Shown: positions 1-13,012 of the stretch, piece by piece
Layout of the letters: each line of letters begins with the position of its first letter
Position numbering within the stretch: the first letter of the stretch is position 1
Origin: Congeria kusceri
Taxonomy: Eukaryota; Mollusca; Bivalvia; Myida; Dreissenidae
NCBI GenBank assembly: GCA_027627225.1
Contig: CM051025.1
Span: 57,103,681-57,167,680, forward strand
Reading direction: 5' to 3'
DNA length: 64,000 nucleotides
Made by a program: the position numbers and the translations under genes
Notes under the pieces: generated by a model
Told to the model about the DNA's origin: nothing
Databases searched by the model: none
What the model saw: only the letters and a program-made list of their open reading frames with translations

Positions 1-130
1 GCTTATTTAGTAATATTAGTCATAAAGTGGCATGCATATTTAGTTTTACAGTGTCATGCCTATTTAGAACTAGTAGTTATATAGTGTCATGAGTATATTT
101 CTTTAGTGGCATGCCCGTTGAGTCCAACTG
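1..130. repeat. Degenerate short tandem repeat at the head of duplication copy A
   Basis: About five degenerate copies of a 30-45 bp motif around 'gtgtcatgcatatttag' follow one another. The same motif recurs at 11,123-11,225 at the head of copy B, so it helps to define the unit boundary. Confidence 0.6.
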
Positions 131-1062
131 GGACACGCCTTGTTAGGACTCAAGTGTCACTCTATCGATAATCTATTTTTAGACGTCGTATTGTCATTTA
201 CATATTTATTAAATCCATACAAATGTGCATCCTGTACGTTAATATAATCCATTAGTTTGTAGCCATTGTCATTACCATCTGAACACAGTTATTTAACATA
301 CAATGACTTATGACCAAAATCACATTTGGTTTACCGCTTTAATAATTATTGCTGTTGCAAAGTGCCTTGAGGCACTTGTAAAGCAACGTGTCTTCTAGTT
401 GTATCCGTGTTTTTGTATGTATGTCCAAACTCAAATCTTTAAGTCGATTCATATAGGTTAGCTAGTTTAATGTACTATTTAGTTCTAGACAATACGTATT
501 ATGTAAAGAAAGTCGAAAGTCTACAAAGACTATTACACTTAAGTAACACGGCTTTCAGGCTGTCGATACATTGCTTTTTGATGTGCTGCGTTTTAAGAGA
601 GGACAAAAACAGCTGTGAAGAATAATTCATCATGTAGCAAAAAAATGTAGCCATTTGGCCTAATTATGCGGTAACGTCTGCAAATATGGGCAATTTTAGA
701 ATGATTTGAGATAACAACTTCACATATCCAGTCACTTTGACACAGGGTGGATTTCACGTACATGGCGAGAAAGCTAAATGTGTTATCATTTACACACGAA
801 CTCATATACTGTTTGCTATTTTATTCACCAAGCAGCTACAAAAAGACAAAACACGAACAAACCAAGCCAGATGACGAATATGACATTTCAATAACTTTGT
901 GCATATTGACACTATGGTTTACAACTTATTATCACAAAATAATATAGTTTCGTGAATGAATAACCATACATAAGTGAGTTAAATAATTAATACGAACATT
1001 AAACAGTTTGCATTCACATTTGTATTAATATAAAACACATTGGAATGAGTTACACAATCGAC

Positions 1063-1088
1063 ATAATTGTTGTTGTTGTTGTTGTTTC
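1063..1088. repeat. (TTG)n microsatellite
   Basis: Seven or so TTG/GTT triplets in a row in non-genic DNA. Confidence 0.8.
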
Positions 1089-1986
1089 TGCTAATGAATA
1101 TATAATGTTTTGTGGTAATAGTCGATTAGTCAATTCGGAGAGAAAAGTTTTACATTGTCTTTCACTAATTTCCTATTGTTTTGTAGATTGCACAAACGTA
1201 CAAAAGTATTGATGTATCATGTAAGATATATGTTATTAAGTACAAATTGATCCTATGGGTTTTCTACGGAAATAGACACAGATAAAATGTTTAGTTACGT
1301 AAATGGTTTAGACACATGATCATTGTTCGGGCATACATACAATGCACAGACAAGAAACTGATAGTTTGAAGACAAAGCATTTATAAATAGTTATTCAAAT
1401 AATATTTAAATTATAAACATATCAGTATCTAAAAAAGGCATTTAGTATTTACTTTATCTAATGCGAAGACCGATACTAATTTTCAAATCCCTAATAGACA
1501 GTTAAGAATATGCTATATGAAATTATAACATCATTTTAACTACTTTCAAGAGCAGTATTGGCGTCACAAGCAATAAAACTATAGGCCAGAGGTTAATATG
1601 TATAACATACATTTGATATGAACAATAACAGCACAGAAATACAACAAACTTTCATACGAGTCATATTCCCAACACAAATACACGAATACTTAAATCAACA
1701 TCCGGTAAGAGTAGGAAGTTTCGCCGATATAAATAAAATAGATTAATGTTTTACCATAGTCAAATCAGTGTAGCTGAAAAAAGGGCCGAACCTAGAACTA
1801 ATTGCAACAGAATTTCTTTTTTAATTTTCAACAATCCACATCTATCTAGTTACTGTGTAAACAAGTCCCCGAGCTTACCTTTTTCCATTATCAATATTAT
1901 TTTCATTTTTGTCAAGAGGGCATTCGAAATATTGAAAATGGCTTGCTATCTATTCAGTTGAACACAAAACGTATACAACAATGGTT

Positions 1987-2273
1987 TGTGTGGTACATTT
2001 TTATCGAGTGCACCGGGATTCTGTCCCATATTTCCATCGCCCCCAGAAGACTTGTTAGTTGGGTTACGAGGGATAGTGCAAGATACAGGAGACGCCCCGT
2101 TCCAGAGACGACCCTGGGTCTTTTAGTGCCCAGTGTGAAGCACCTAGTACACTGCATCTCGGTTTAACGTTTCATGCGAAAGACGAGTTAGAAGGTTAGG
2201 GTGTAGCGGGGGCTCGAACCTGCGACCCCTGAGTTGTGAAACCAGTGCGTTACCACTAGACCACGGATCCGCC
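1987..2273 (-). mobile_element. tRNA-derived SINE with possible 9-bp target-site duplication
   Basis: Read on the minus strand, the element starts with a tRNA-like head. It has an A-box-like stretch (ggtctagtggtaacgc, near 2,250-2,263) and a B box (ggttcgagccc, near 2,210-2,220). A Val(CAC)-like anticodon loop can be drawn, but the arms pair poorly, so it is not a functional tRNA. A GC-richer body of about 200 bp follows, unlike the AT-rich surroundings. The 9-mer acaatggtt occurs at 1,978-1,986 and 2,274-2,282 and fits a target-site duplication. Copy B of the large duplication lacks the element, which agrees with insertion after the duplication. Confidence 0.75.
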
Positions 2274-2989
2274 ACAATGGTTGACAACGCAGTAACTCTT
2301 TATTTGACAACATAACATCAGAACCAATAGTATGGAACCAATTTTAAATCAAATGTATTTAGTTAAACACAATTTATGTGCATTTTCTACTTCCGAAATA
2401 CCGGTAAGTATTTTGGGGTAAAGTTACCCCATCGAATAAACCTTTTTTTTTGTTATTCTTGTAATAAATATAATCAATACAGATTCACACATGATTAAAT
2501 TGGTGTTCACATCAAAGTAAAGATTTTTTTACATAATTAACACATATATTATATGATTTGCACAAATACACAATCATATAATAAATGTGACAGTCTTTGG
2601 TGAATTAATTGTAAAGATATCGAACAAAATAAAATGTGACATCAATGTGATTTGAAAATTCAGCAGCCATGTAACTCAACGTTTACTTATAGACAGTCGC
2701 TAGTAATAAGAAACATAGTTTAAATTTTAATATAAAATTAGTTTTCACAAAGTATGTGTAAAATATCTTTGCACTACCAAAAGGTTTTATATTTCAGTTT
2801 TTCTTGCCTTGGCACGTATAAAAAAGTCAAAATTTTGCATTCGAAATTCCTGTAAAAAAATAGGAATAACTTGCGCAAATTTCTTTAAATGTGCCTTCCA
2901 TAGCAACTTATTATATTAAATACCCGCCATAAATAAACAAAGATGTATAGATCTCTGCAATAATCAGACAATGTCGTCAAATTCGGTCT

Positions 2990-5855
2990 CTAAGTGGCTG
3001 CAATCACCATGTTTCCATAGGGCATCTGCAAGGGTCTTCTTATTAGCTTCTCGAGTAATACAGAATTGTCAAAATAGAACTGATGGTAGGCTTTACAGCT
3101 GAGCTCGAAGTGGAACATATCTGACACATCATCAACATACCTGTCAGCAACTGTGGTCAATATTTGAACAAAGTAATTATGTATCAATTTGGAACATGTC
3201 ACCGGTCGATTTCTTCACCTTTGTTTTAAGTGATGGTGTAACAACTTGTCTTCACCTTTAAAATGAAACATTTTCAACTGCAGTTCCAGCCATGTATTTT
3301 ATAATTGTTTCCCCAACACATTCTGCCGAATCCAAGTTCACAGCAGAATCCGCCAACAAACCAGTCTCGATGTTCCTCACTTTCTTATTGGTTTCATCAA
3401 ACGGATTTCTTACTCTAAGATATTCAAATATTGTAGTCATATCCTGTTGATCCTTGGTTGATCGAGACCTTCCTACTTCTTTGCGTTATTCACTGTTTCG
3501 GTATATTGTCTCTGTGGAGCTCTGCATTGCATTGTTCATTTGCAGTTGAATTGGCACGGATATAAACCATTTATTTGGTTAGATTTTGATGATCTCCCAG
3601 TGTTGCAAAAGTCCCAAATCCATTACTTACCATAAGGCCTGGTAATCTCTTACTGGCGCGAACTCCACTTTGCTGGCCACTCAAAAACATTAAGCTTACA
3701 AGTAGATACTTGGTCAGACGTTTTTTACCAGACATGGGGGCCAAAGTTCTGGTCATTTTAACTGGACCTCATACAGTTTTACTGGCTTTTGTCAGAGGTC
3801 TGTCAGACTTTCTTACAGAGAAAATTCACCTAAGGACTTGTTAATTGAGTAAATCAGTTAACATGCCTGCCCAGTATCGTTCGCATCTGATATCCATCAC
3901 AAAAAAGGCATTGACGTAGATGTAGAATCTTTTCAAATAAAAGTTATGACCAGATGCTACAAAAAAGGAAGCATTTTCGGCAGGACGCCCTGATGTAAAT
4001 TCCAGTTCTGGTTATTTCAGCTCGTATCAAATGCTCGAGTATTGTTACCATATACTGAAGACAGCCATGAGTTCCTGGTATAACTGTTTATTCAATTGTG
4101 TCAATGATGTCTGTGGTAGTCTTACTTTGCCTGACTGAATTTTCGTATTTGGGCACTTGATCATAATATTATATTGGTCAGTTTGTTTAGCTCAAAATCT
4201 TGCAAAAGATTAAAATTCTCGGCTTGATGAAGTTCATGGTCAGTGTCAAAATGCTGGTAAAAATTAGGGTGATATGGTGCAACTGAAAGATCATTGTGAA
4301 TTCTTTCTTGAGCCTTTTCAAGTAACACATATACTCAAGGCATTCCAGCATATGTCCACGTAAAGCACGCTCGAGAGCTTTCCCAGACATCATAACGTGG
4401 CACAGTGTTTGGGGCGTATTCTGTCTCTAGAAGCTCTTGAGTCCGAATCCTGTCATTACCTATACACCCAAGGAAACTCATCTCGTTGTGTAATCCACCC
4501 AGGAGTAAAACAATATGTGTCAGTGGACTGGAATAGTATTCACAATTCACTGTCAATAGCTTTCTGGAAAAGCGGCTAGTCGAATGTTAGAATCGCTGTG
4601 GTAACAAAACGTTCTGCACGTTTGCACTCGAATAGCATTGTAGAATATATGTAATTGACATCAATAGGACTCATATCGATCATTGGCACGAATGCAATGG
4701 TGATTGCGTAGATAAAAAGGTGTTTTTGTTTTCAAACATCTGCATAAATCCTGACCAAGATGATCTGTCTTGTCTCTGTGGTCATACAACCTAACAGAAT
4801 GCATGTATCTAAAGGTTCTTGTGTGCATGATGGTACGATTTCTGACAGGCTCAGAAACATTAACTTTGCGGTATTTTAGGTACCCTTCTGATGAAAAAAA
4901 TGATGAATGTCAATCTTATTAAGTGCAGCAACTTCTTTTTGAGTGAAATATCCTTCCCAGGAACCGTCACAGAGATACGTGTGCCTGGTGTTGAAGTGGC
5001 ATTAATACCCATACCATGGAACGTTTTGTTGCCACCGATAGTTCTGATATTTTGATCCACTTTGTCAGCCACATATTGTAGGAATGGGGTATCTACTTAC
5101 TGACAAGGAATTCGTGCAGAGGCTAAAGCTGCAGAATTTGCCTTATACATGTGCGCCTCCAAGTGTAAGGACTACAAAATCCCATGCTGTTCAGTGTGTT
5201 GATTACAAACCAAGAGTCGAAGTGATGATGAAGTTGCATACAAGGACCTAACTGCAGTGATGCTAGAAGACCAGTTGGGTGACTGGTTTGAATGATGCAT
5301 TGACCATGCTGGCAACTTAAGTTTTGATACAGTTACCAGTAATAGAAACTCCGCATACTATTTGATGAAGATACATCTTCAAGAAATGGCATAGAAATGA
5401 CATAGAAGTCTTTGGAAAAGACGAAGTGGTATATGTCACATTTAAATAGAATGGCCGTTGTTAAAATAATAACGGCCTTTTTCCATTCTTTAGTCCTGTT
5501 CTGTGTCTTAAAGAAACTACGTCACTTTTTCCATCGCTTATAACAACAACATCATTAAAGTACTGCGTTTTTTTTTCTTCATGTGCTTTAAAGATTTCTC
5601 GCCACTTGATTTTAACATTTTCATTCACATATTGTGTAATTTTGCTCAACAGTCAATATATTCAATTATATGTTGAAAAGCATCTGTTTGTTCACAATTT
5701 TCGGGCCTGCCAAAAGTTTTGATTCGCTTAACATCAGAATTAACATCAGAATTATCTGCTTGAAACGCCATTGGGTTATCTTTACTAGTTCGGAAATTTA
5801 TACTGCCTGAATAATGGCATATGGCCTCAACCGAGTGTCCCCTCGCTGCAGACAT
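2990..5855 (-). pseudogene. Decayed coding repeat of an uncharacterised invertebrate protein family
   Basis: Minus-strand fragments in different frames follow each other in a sensible N-to-C order. They are 5,855-5,461 (unrecognised), 5,072-4,860 with an 'ADKVDQNIRTIGG..TFHGMG' motif, 3,756-3,571, 3,440-3,258 with 'EYLRVRNPFDETN..IETGL', and 3,202-2,990 with 'FHFELS'. From memory, the two longer motifs resemble a multi-copy, uncharacterised protein found in bivalve and coral genomes and often treated as repeat-associated. I cannot confirm that without a search. The many frameshifts and stops show it is dead. The 6,365-6,162 minus fragment may be its N-terminal part. It is absent from duplication copy B. 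Confidence 0.45.
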
Positions 5856-8800
5856 GTCATGTTGTAATTTGATGACGTTTGCTTGTGTGACGTCATTAAA
5901 GTCAAAGTCTTAACTTAGAATGTATGGTGTTCTACTTAAGTCATAATAATAAAATATTTTCATTCAGCTTAAAAATCGATTTTTTGTTTTTATTTCAAAA
6001 CCAAAACCGGGGGACTTTTTCTGAGAGTTTATCAGTAACAACCCATCATATGGTGCAATTTGATTTTCTGTTGCAATACGCTCTACGTTAAGTGCTAGAC
6101 TGACTAGTCTACCAGCTGTATGGTTTTGGTACATCTTTTGACAGTGTTAAATCCCAGTGCGTTATATTGAACACTCCAGGTTGGTGACCCAAGTTCTAAT
6201 AATTGGATTAGGTTCGTGTGTTTGGAGCTGTATGAAGCGTTGTATAGGCAACTCAACAAAGCACTTTAAATAAAAGGATTCAGAGTTGTTAAATAAGAGT
6301 TCGAATACTGCTGAAGTACTTGGTGTTTCAATATTATTGACCCAGAATACCGGTTTATCCGACACTTCGAATGGGATTACAATGTTATTTTAACAAATAT
6401 CCGACATGATTGACCGGCTGTATGTCATTAAACGTAAACCTTTATCCCTTTTTGGATAAAATTAATGTTACCAATGCAAATACGTAATCTTTCAACAATA
6501 TATTTCATATAACATTCAAAGAAAATACTTCTGACCGAAGGAATTTGTTGGTGTAAAAAATCAACAAAATCATACCCTACACAAACACGCGTCTCACTTA
6601 ACGATTGGTTTAAATAGTTTTCCTATCCACGTGGTCGTTAGAAGAATCTAAGATCAAATGTTGGTCAATGATGCTCTCAAAGCCCCAGACAATGAGTCAA
6701 CTGACAGAGATCCATGGGATGAATAGTACAACACATCATACTATAAATATAATGTGATGATTCAACAATGACACAGGGTGTAATAATTAGCCGCACAAAA
6801 TGCACTGTTTGCAGAGAATCTATCCTTTATTTTAATACACTGTTTAGTTTTGAATACACGTTTGATATAAATACATATTTGCTTTCTGGTTTAATAAAAC
6901 GCGCGTACTAAAAACAAAAAGTGGATAGCTGTCATTATTAGATGATTGTTTTTTTAATGTTTCAGAAAACTATTATGTCGTTGTTAACTTAAGCTCTTCT
7001 TTTTAAATCAGTCAATGCATTTATCATGTGTTGATTCGCTTATATTAGTCTTATAGTTAACTTTTTTGTTCGTTTTCTTAAGAACTTAGAATGGTTTGTA
7101 CAAACAAAAGCATATTAAAGGTAATATTGAACACATTTAAATAATATTTTAGTATATACTTTCCCATTGTTGCTCTATTCTAGTTTGGATTGTTTATTAC
7201 TTTGCATTAGGTTTCTTAGAACACACTTCCGGTTTGACAATAAACATCGGAAATGTAGAAATTCAAATCCACCTGGAATTATATAGACGTTCTAAATGTT
7301 CGTCATGTGATTTAAAAGTGTGTCTGAATATTCTTAGAAACAGAAACATAAGAAATACAACTGTAATCAAACATGTCCGAACAAACTTGTCTCACTATTT
7401 TGATACATAACCATCTAATGTTTAATACCATCGTCGTTTAAAAGAGTAGGAAACTTCAGCTGCGCCAGCAGTAGAAAAACTTATAACAGATCAAGTCACA
7501 GCAAAATCACAAGCATGGGCGTAAATGACAACAAGGGGCGTAACTAGGCATAATCCCATACGCCATCTGTATCAATCGGAATGGAAACGAGGCAGAAGAA
7601 AGTGCTACACGCTTCAAAATGCATTAAACTCGAGAACTTAAGCGGGTTAGGCGTTAAAGTGTGTATGTACGATCTTACAACATATATTGGCATTAATACA
7701 ATTAACCAAATAAAGTTCGTTAAAATATATTTTTATTTAAAATCGAATAAAAGTTAAGAACCAGCATTGCTTTTTATTAACGCACAATTCAATCAGCTAG
7801 TTTTGAATCACCAAATAGTTTTCGTCTGTACAGGCGGAAAAACAAATACATGTATAATACTTTGACTTGACAGGTGGTTTAGGTTATACAACACTTATAA
7901 ACGATGCAAAACTCGACACTAGTACTTGTTGATTTATTCCATAATTAAGTGTTTTCTTCGTCATTTTTATGTTTTTCTGTTTGCTTTCAAGTTTTATTGG
8001 CGCTTTTATCTGCTGCTTTAAAAATGATTGATATGAAAGATCGTACATACACACTTTAATATTCAATCACTGTTTAAAAGCAGTGTGTTATGCGTAGACA
8101 TTTAGTTGCTTTAAAAATGTTCAATGTTTTCAGAGAAATGTCAGTGTAACGTCACCGAAAATTGTTGTATTTTTTTGCGCTTCTTTATATTTGTAGGTTT
8201 ATATGTTTGACATTGTCCTCGCACAAAGCAACACTGTCATTTTGGTAACTGAACCGCATGTCCTTTGTAATTATTCTATATGTAAATCTTAAAATCATAA
8301 ATAGTCCGACAAACTAGTGTGGCAGATGTTAGAAGGTTGACATCGTAAATGCATGGGTATAAGATAGTTGAACAAGACTTTCCACGTTACTGCTCTTAGA
8401 CTTATAGTATAAACTATACAATAGGACGTTTGTCAGATATATTTTAATATAAGTAAAAATATGTTGTACGAAAGTATAATTATTTAAGGTACGTTGGAAA
8501 TTCAACACTCGATCAGCTCTCTGACTACACACAGTTCTACTAAATTTTATACGCATTTAACAAATCCAACCCGTATACTATAATCGGAATTATAGTATAA
8601 AATATTTTCTTTTGTTCTTTTTATAAACATGCATGGAAAATGGTGAAATGGTGTAAAACTTTGTATAATGGGGTAGAAGAGACAAAACATACTGTATTGC
8701 TTTGATAGATTTATCTTAATTAACTTAACATCAATATTAATATATTGAATTATGTACTTCTAAGCCTACGTGTTTATTACACTGAAATACCCGTATGTTA

Positions 8801-10076
8801 AGTTAGTATAATATTTTATCTTATCAAACGTAGAAACATGTGTTTATCAAAGTCTAATTTATAATACACCACTGACGCTCTGAGTCAGCACTGGCTAGAG
8901 ACAGTGCTTTACTTGCATGTGTGTAAATGGTTTTACTATTTCGTAAACGGGTTATTAATGACAGCTGTTTGATACGCAAGTTGATTTGCATTGATTTATG
9001 CGTAACAAGAGATTTAATTACTGCCGCAATGCAGATGTCAATTGCACTGTCCCCAAAGGAATGACAAGCAATTAGGGCATTAAAATTTACATCATATTAA
9101 GATAACTGCATTTTCTCATATCCATTGTCATCATTAATTACATCAAAACGTCAATGTCTCGAGTGACCAATATCAGTATTTATTTTCGCCAAACACCTTT
9201 GACTTCGAACAAAACACAGTGAATACACATATTAAAACAGAAGTAATTTTACAATGTTTTATTTCAGCTGTAAAATACATTTATATGAAATACAGTCAAA
9301 TTGCGATTTTAATACTCACTGAATCATGACTATTTTTTTTATAATGGTATGCAGTTGATTTTTTATTACTGTTTGTGTTATCTTAGTATGTAACACAAGA
9401 AGGTTAAACAACAAACCTGCAATGATGATTTATACTAATATAGAGTTAACAACACTTTAAGGTTCTGATTTGTTGCCTTGATTTCTTTCCAAATATGACG
9501 TTATATAACTATTCTTAACCCATTGCAATGATTGCTGCATTATCTGCAATCCATTGTCATGATTGCTACATTATCGTTAACAATAGCAACGCTACGTTTG
9601 TAATCATTCAACTTTGAATATCTACTCAATGATTTGCTAGACAGTCATCAACCAACTAGTGGGAGTCCTAGATGGTAAGCAAGGATCGATTGAAAAGGAA
9701 GCTTTTAGAGAGCCGTTTGACAGTTGCCCGGGGCTAACGTCGATGGGGAAATTAATAGCACAATTAATGCTGTATGTTGTTTCATGTACGGATCAGTTTC
9801 ATCCTGACATGCAATGCTTGAAATATTTCCATTTGATGGACAATAGCAGAACTTATTTTGCGTTTACTTAATATTTGGATAAAACCAAAATATCGTCTAG
9901 ATCTTCATGGTCGCATATAAAAACAATGCAAACAAATAAAAAAAACACGATAGCTCTATTTAAAAATGTCTAATATATGTTTATGTTTTTGTGAGATCTG
10001 GGTTGTATACTTTAGCTCACATATGTTGTTATTGGGTTATGAGCATGTTCAATCATATTATTTCCATTTCCAACTC

Positions 10077-10460
10077 CACAGTCTTGTTTCCAAAATGAAA
10101 ATACTTGAGTGTGACAAATGTACTTTTTGCAAAACTGAACCAGAAACACGAATACATCTTTTCTGGGATTGCACAATTGTTCAAGCGTTTTTATACAATG
10201 TAAACAATATTGTTTATCAAATTGATGATGAATTTGCAATGAATTCTAAATCATTCATTCTAGGTTCACCTAAAAAAGCATATAATCTATTTTGTCTAGA
10301 TAAAAGCGATACATTTTTCTTTGTAAAACAAGAAACACCATCCCCGCATTAGAAGGTTTAAAAAGACTTTTAAACTTATCATGCACAATTATAGGAAAAT
10401 ACTAACCTGTCTGAAGAAAGAAAGGGCCATATGAACATATTAAAATTATTTTGCAGCCGA
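10077..10460 (+). pseudogene. C-terminal remnant of a second non-LTR retrotransposon ORF2
   Basis: The plus frame up to 10,340 contains 'CTFCKTEPETRIHLFWDC', the Cys/His motif (CxxC..H..C) typical of the extreme C-terminus of invertebrate non-LTR reverse-transcriptase proteins. After a frameshift near 10,340 the neighbouring frame continues with an 'LEGLKRLL'-like stretch and a Lys-rich end before stops, as expected for these tails. No endonuclease or reverse-transcriptase domain is present, so this is a 5'-truncated dead copy. It lies at the junction of the two large duplication copies and is unrelated in sequence to the element at 28.6-33.5 kb. Confidence 0.7.
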
Positions 10461-11066
10461 AATTAAATACACGTATTAACTTTAAAATATTGAAAAATTG
10501 TTTATTTGTATACACCCACTCCCCTCAATCAGCATTAATATATTTTGATGGATATAAATGCTGTAACAGTTACCATGCTGTTTTTTTTCTTGTTCTCCTG
10601 TATTTATGTATTTATTGATTCTCTACTACATAAATTTTATACGTGCCATTGCATATATTATAGTGGTTTAAACCAAGTATATGTGGCTATGTATTGCCAC
10701 GTATATTATATTTTGTGTACATTTATATATAAAGAAAACAATACTTAATATAAACACCTACGTTTTATTAAAATCATACTTATGGTTGCAGAATATCAAT
10801 ACTTGTAGAACTAAACCATTTTTAGACATGTAATGCATAGTTCATATGCAAACCCAGGTACTAGTTGATACACAATGTTGTTTGGATAATGGAAATATGC
10901 CGTCTGTTGTAATTCTGTAACAACGTCAAACTTGAAGTGCAATATATAAATATATTGCATCTCTAGGAATCAATTTTCGAAATCTTTAATTTAACAATCA
11001 AACATATTAACAAATGTGGGAATCATTGAGGAGTCTTATACATTAATTCCTTATTCCGCGTTTACT

Positions 11067-11117
11067 TATTATTTGGATAAAACCGAAATATCGTCTACAT
11101 CTTCATGGTAACAAATA
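11067..11117. repeat. Third copy of the duplication unit's end motif
   Basis: About 50 bp (cgtttacttattatttgg..) nearly identical to 9,861-9,911 and more distantly like 16,072-16,130. It sits just before copy B begins, as expected if an end-of-unit fragment marks a tandem junction. Confidence 0.7.
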
Positions 11118-11704
11118 TTGAGTCATTTAGTGTCATGCATATTTAGTACCATTAGTAATATATTGATATGAATATTTAGTAATTTAGAGTGTCATTCCTA
11201 TGTACTATGTACTAATAAAGTGTCACGTTATCGATAGTCTATTTTAAGACGTCGTGTTTTTAATTCGCACATTAATTGCATCCATAGATGTGCTTTCTGT
11301 GTATGTTTTTACCAATTCATATGTTTGTACTTTGTAACCATTACCATAATCATCTGAACACAGCCATATAACATACAGTGTCGTTAGACTAAAATCTCAT
11401 TTGTCTTCCCGATTAAATAAACGTTGTGTTCCAAAATGCAGAGGTTTGAGTCACGTTCGACATGAAATGTGTTTTTACCAGTATTTTTCTATGTCTTCGT
11501 CGCTTAACTATCTGTCGAAATTCTAATTTATTCTTATTGCTTGTTTCAGTGCATATAAGTTACCACGTTTATGCTACAGTTTAGTTCTAGACAATACAGA
11601 TTATGGTAAGAAGGAAGAAAGTCTACAAAAGCAATAAGACTTGATTTAAATAAAGGAATATTGGAGGTTACTACGGGTTTCTCTCCTGCAATGTGAATGA
11701 GGTC

Positions 11705-12158
11705 TTAAAGGGACTATGTCAACGAGAAATCGGTTTCCCATTGCACTGCATTAAATAAATAAATATAATACAATGCACAATAAGATATTTGATAACAAAA
11801 AAAGCAAAAAAGCCTAACCAAAATTAAACCCCAAGTCGGTATCGAACTCACGACTTAGGAGCCATGACAGTAGCCAGCGCTTTAACCAACTGCGCTACCA
11901 TGCTTGGTAAGGAGTCGTTTTTAAACTTTGTTCATACAAAATGCTCACAATTCTGACGTCAAAATGTAAACAGGAAAAGGGCCAAACAAACACAACCCAT
12001 ATTAAACATTAAATTTGTATATCAGATTCCGTGCACTCTTTCCCCATTATATATACCCCGTTTTAACCGTTATTATATGCCAGTATTAATATATAAATTT
12101 CAGATTTTTTAAAAAGAAATTTCCCTTGAGGCCCGTTTCGATGACATAGTCCCTTTAA
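11705..12158. mobile_element. Non-autonomous element with terminal inverted repeats and an internal tRNA-like head
   Basis: The left end reads ttaaagggactatgtca and the right end is its reverse complement (tgacatagtccctttaa), giving 454 bp flanked by TTAA-like ends. Inside, on the minus strand at 11,828-11,908, lies a tRNA-like head with an A box (tagcgcagttggtt) and a B box (gagttcgatacc). Inverted-repeat ends and a Pol III-type head together suggest a SINE trapped inside a MITE, or a composite family. The corresponding site in copy A (about 535-560) lacks it. Confidence 0.65.
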
Positions 12159-12950
12159 TTATCGTATATTAAAACAATCGTCTTTCAGGCCGTCGATACA
12201 TGTCTTATTAATGTGCTTCGCATTTTTGAGAGAATAAAACAGCTGTGAAGAATTAATTCATCATTTAGGACTAAAACGTAGCCATTGGGTCTAATTATGC
12301 GGTTACTTCTGCGATAATGGCCTGTTTCATCATCATTTGAGATATTAATTTTATATGTCAGATCACTTTGAGACAGAATGAAAATGACGTTCATGCCCAG
12401 AAATCTTAGTATGTATATGATTAGCACACGTACTCATATTATATGTGCTACTTTAGGTTCAAATCAACTACAAGAAGACAAAAAACCAACAAAATTAGTA
12501 AATGCCGAATATGAAATTTAAAACGTCTTCTTAAATGCAATTATTGTTTGCTCAAGCCACAGCAAAGCCATACGCATGGGCGTAAAGGACAAAGCATGCT
12601 GTTTAATATATGGGTCTTGATATGTGTGACATTTTTAACACAAGACGGAACACCGTTATTGTGGCCACGCAACTACATTGTCAAAGTTTCCAGCATAAAA
12701 AGGATTGAGTTGGAATTATTCTACATTTAATGTTCAAAGTCCGCTTAAGAGACCGACATACGAGTCGAATCTATGTTAGCAGGTTGAAAAAATGTGTGAG
12801 AAGACAGCTGAACTGAACTATGAGCGTTAAAATATACTTATATTGCGTTTTTACAGAATGACAAAAACAAAACAACAATAGCAACATACAATCAGAAATC
12901 TTGTCCAGGTTTAACATTATTTAAATGTTTGTGCATATTAAAATATAAAC

Positions 12951-13012
12951 AATGTGAAACTCCAACTGCATCTTCTTAACAGCACAATGGCCTTTTTATC
13001 CTACCACTAAAT
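12951..13012. repeat. Fragment of a dispersed repeat (GAAACTCCA family)
   Basis: It shares 'gtgaaactccaactgca' and 'agcacaatggcctttt' with the longer copies at 16,909 and 23,251, and with 44,028. Confidence 0.5.

Larger units (their letters stand above)
1..10060. repeat. Tandem segmental duplication, copy A (left edge may lie outside the window)
   Basis: This segment is collinear with 11,120-16,265. Matching anchors, A against B, are 130/11,215 (gtgtcac..tatcgata), 565/12,190 (cgatacat..cagctgtgaagaa), 7,515/12,572 (gcatgggcgtaaa), 8,487/14,578 (cgatcagctctct), 9,040/15,340 (gtccccaaaggaatgacaag), 9,643/15,852 (agacagtcatcaacc) and 9,861/16,072. The copies are clearly diverged, so the duplication is old. 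A is about twice as long as B because it carries a SINE and a decayed coding element that B lacks. No open reading frame is conserved between the copies. Apart from those insertions I see no gene in 1-10,000. Confidence 0.8.

Noticed and set aside
2190..2275. Functional tRNA-Val gene
   Set aside because: The A and B boxes are good but the acceptor and T stems do not pair and it continues into a SINE body with target-site duplications.
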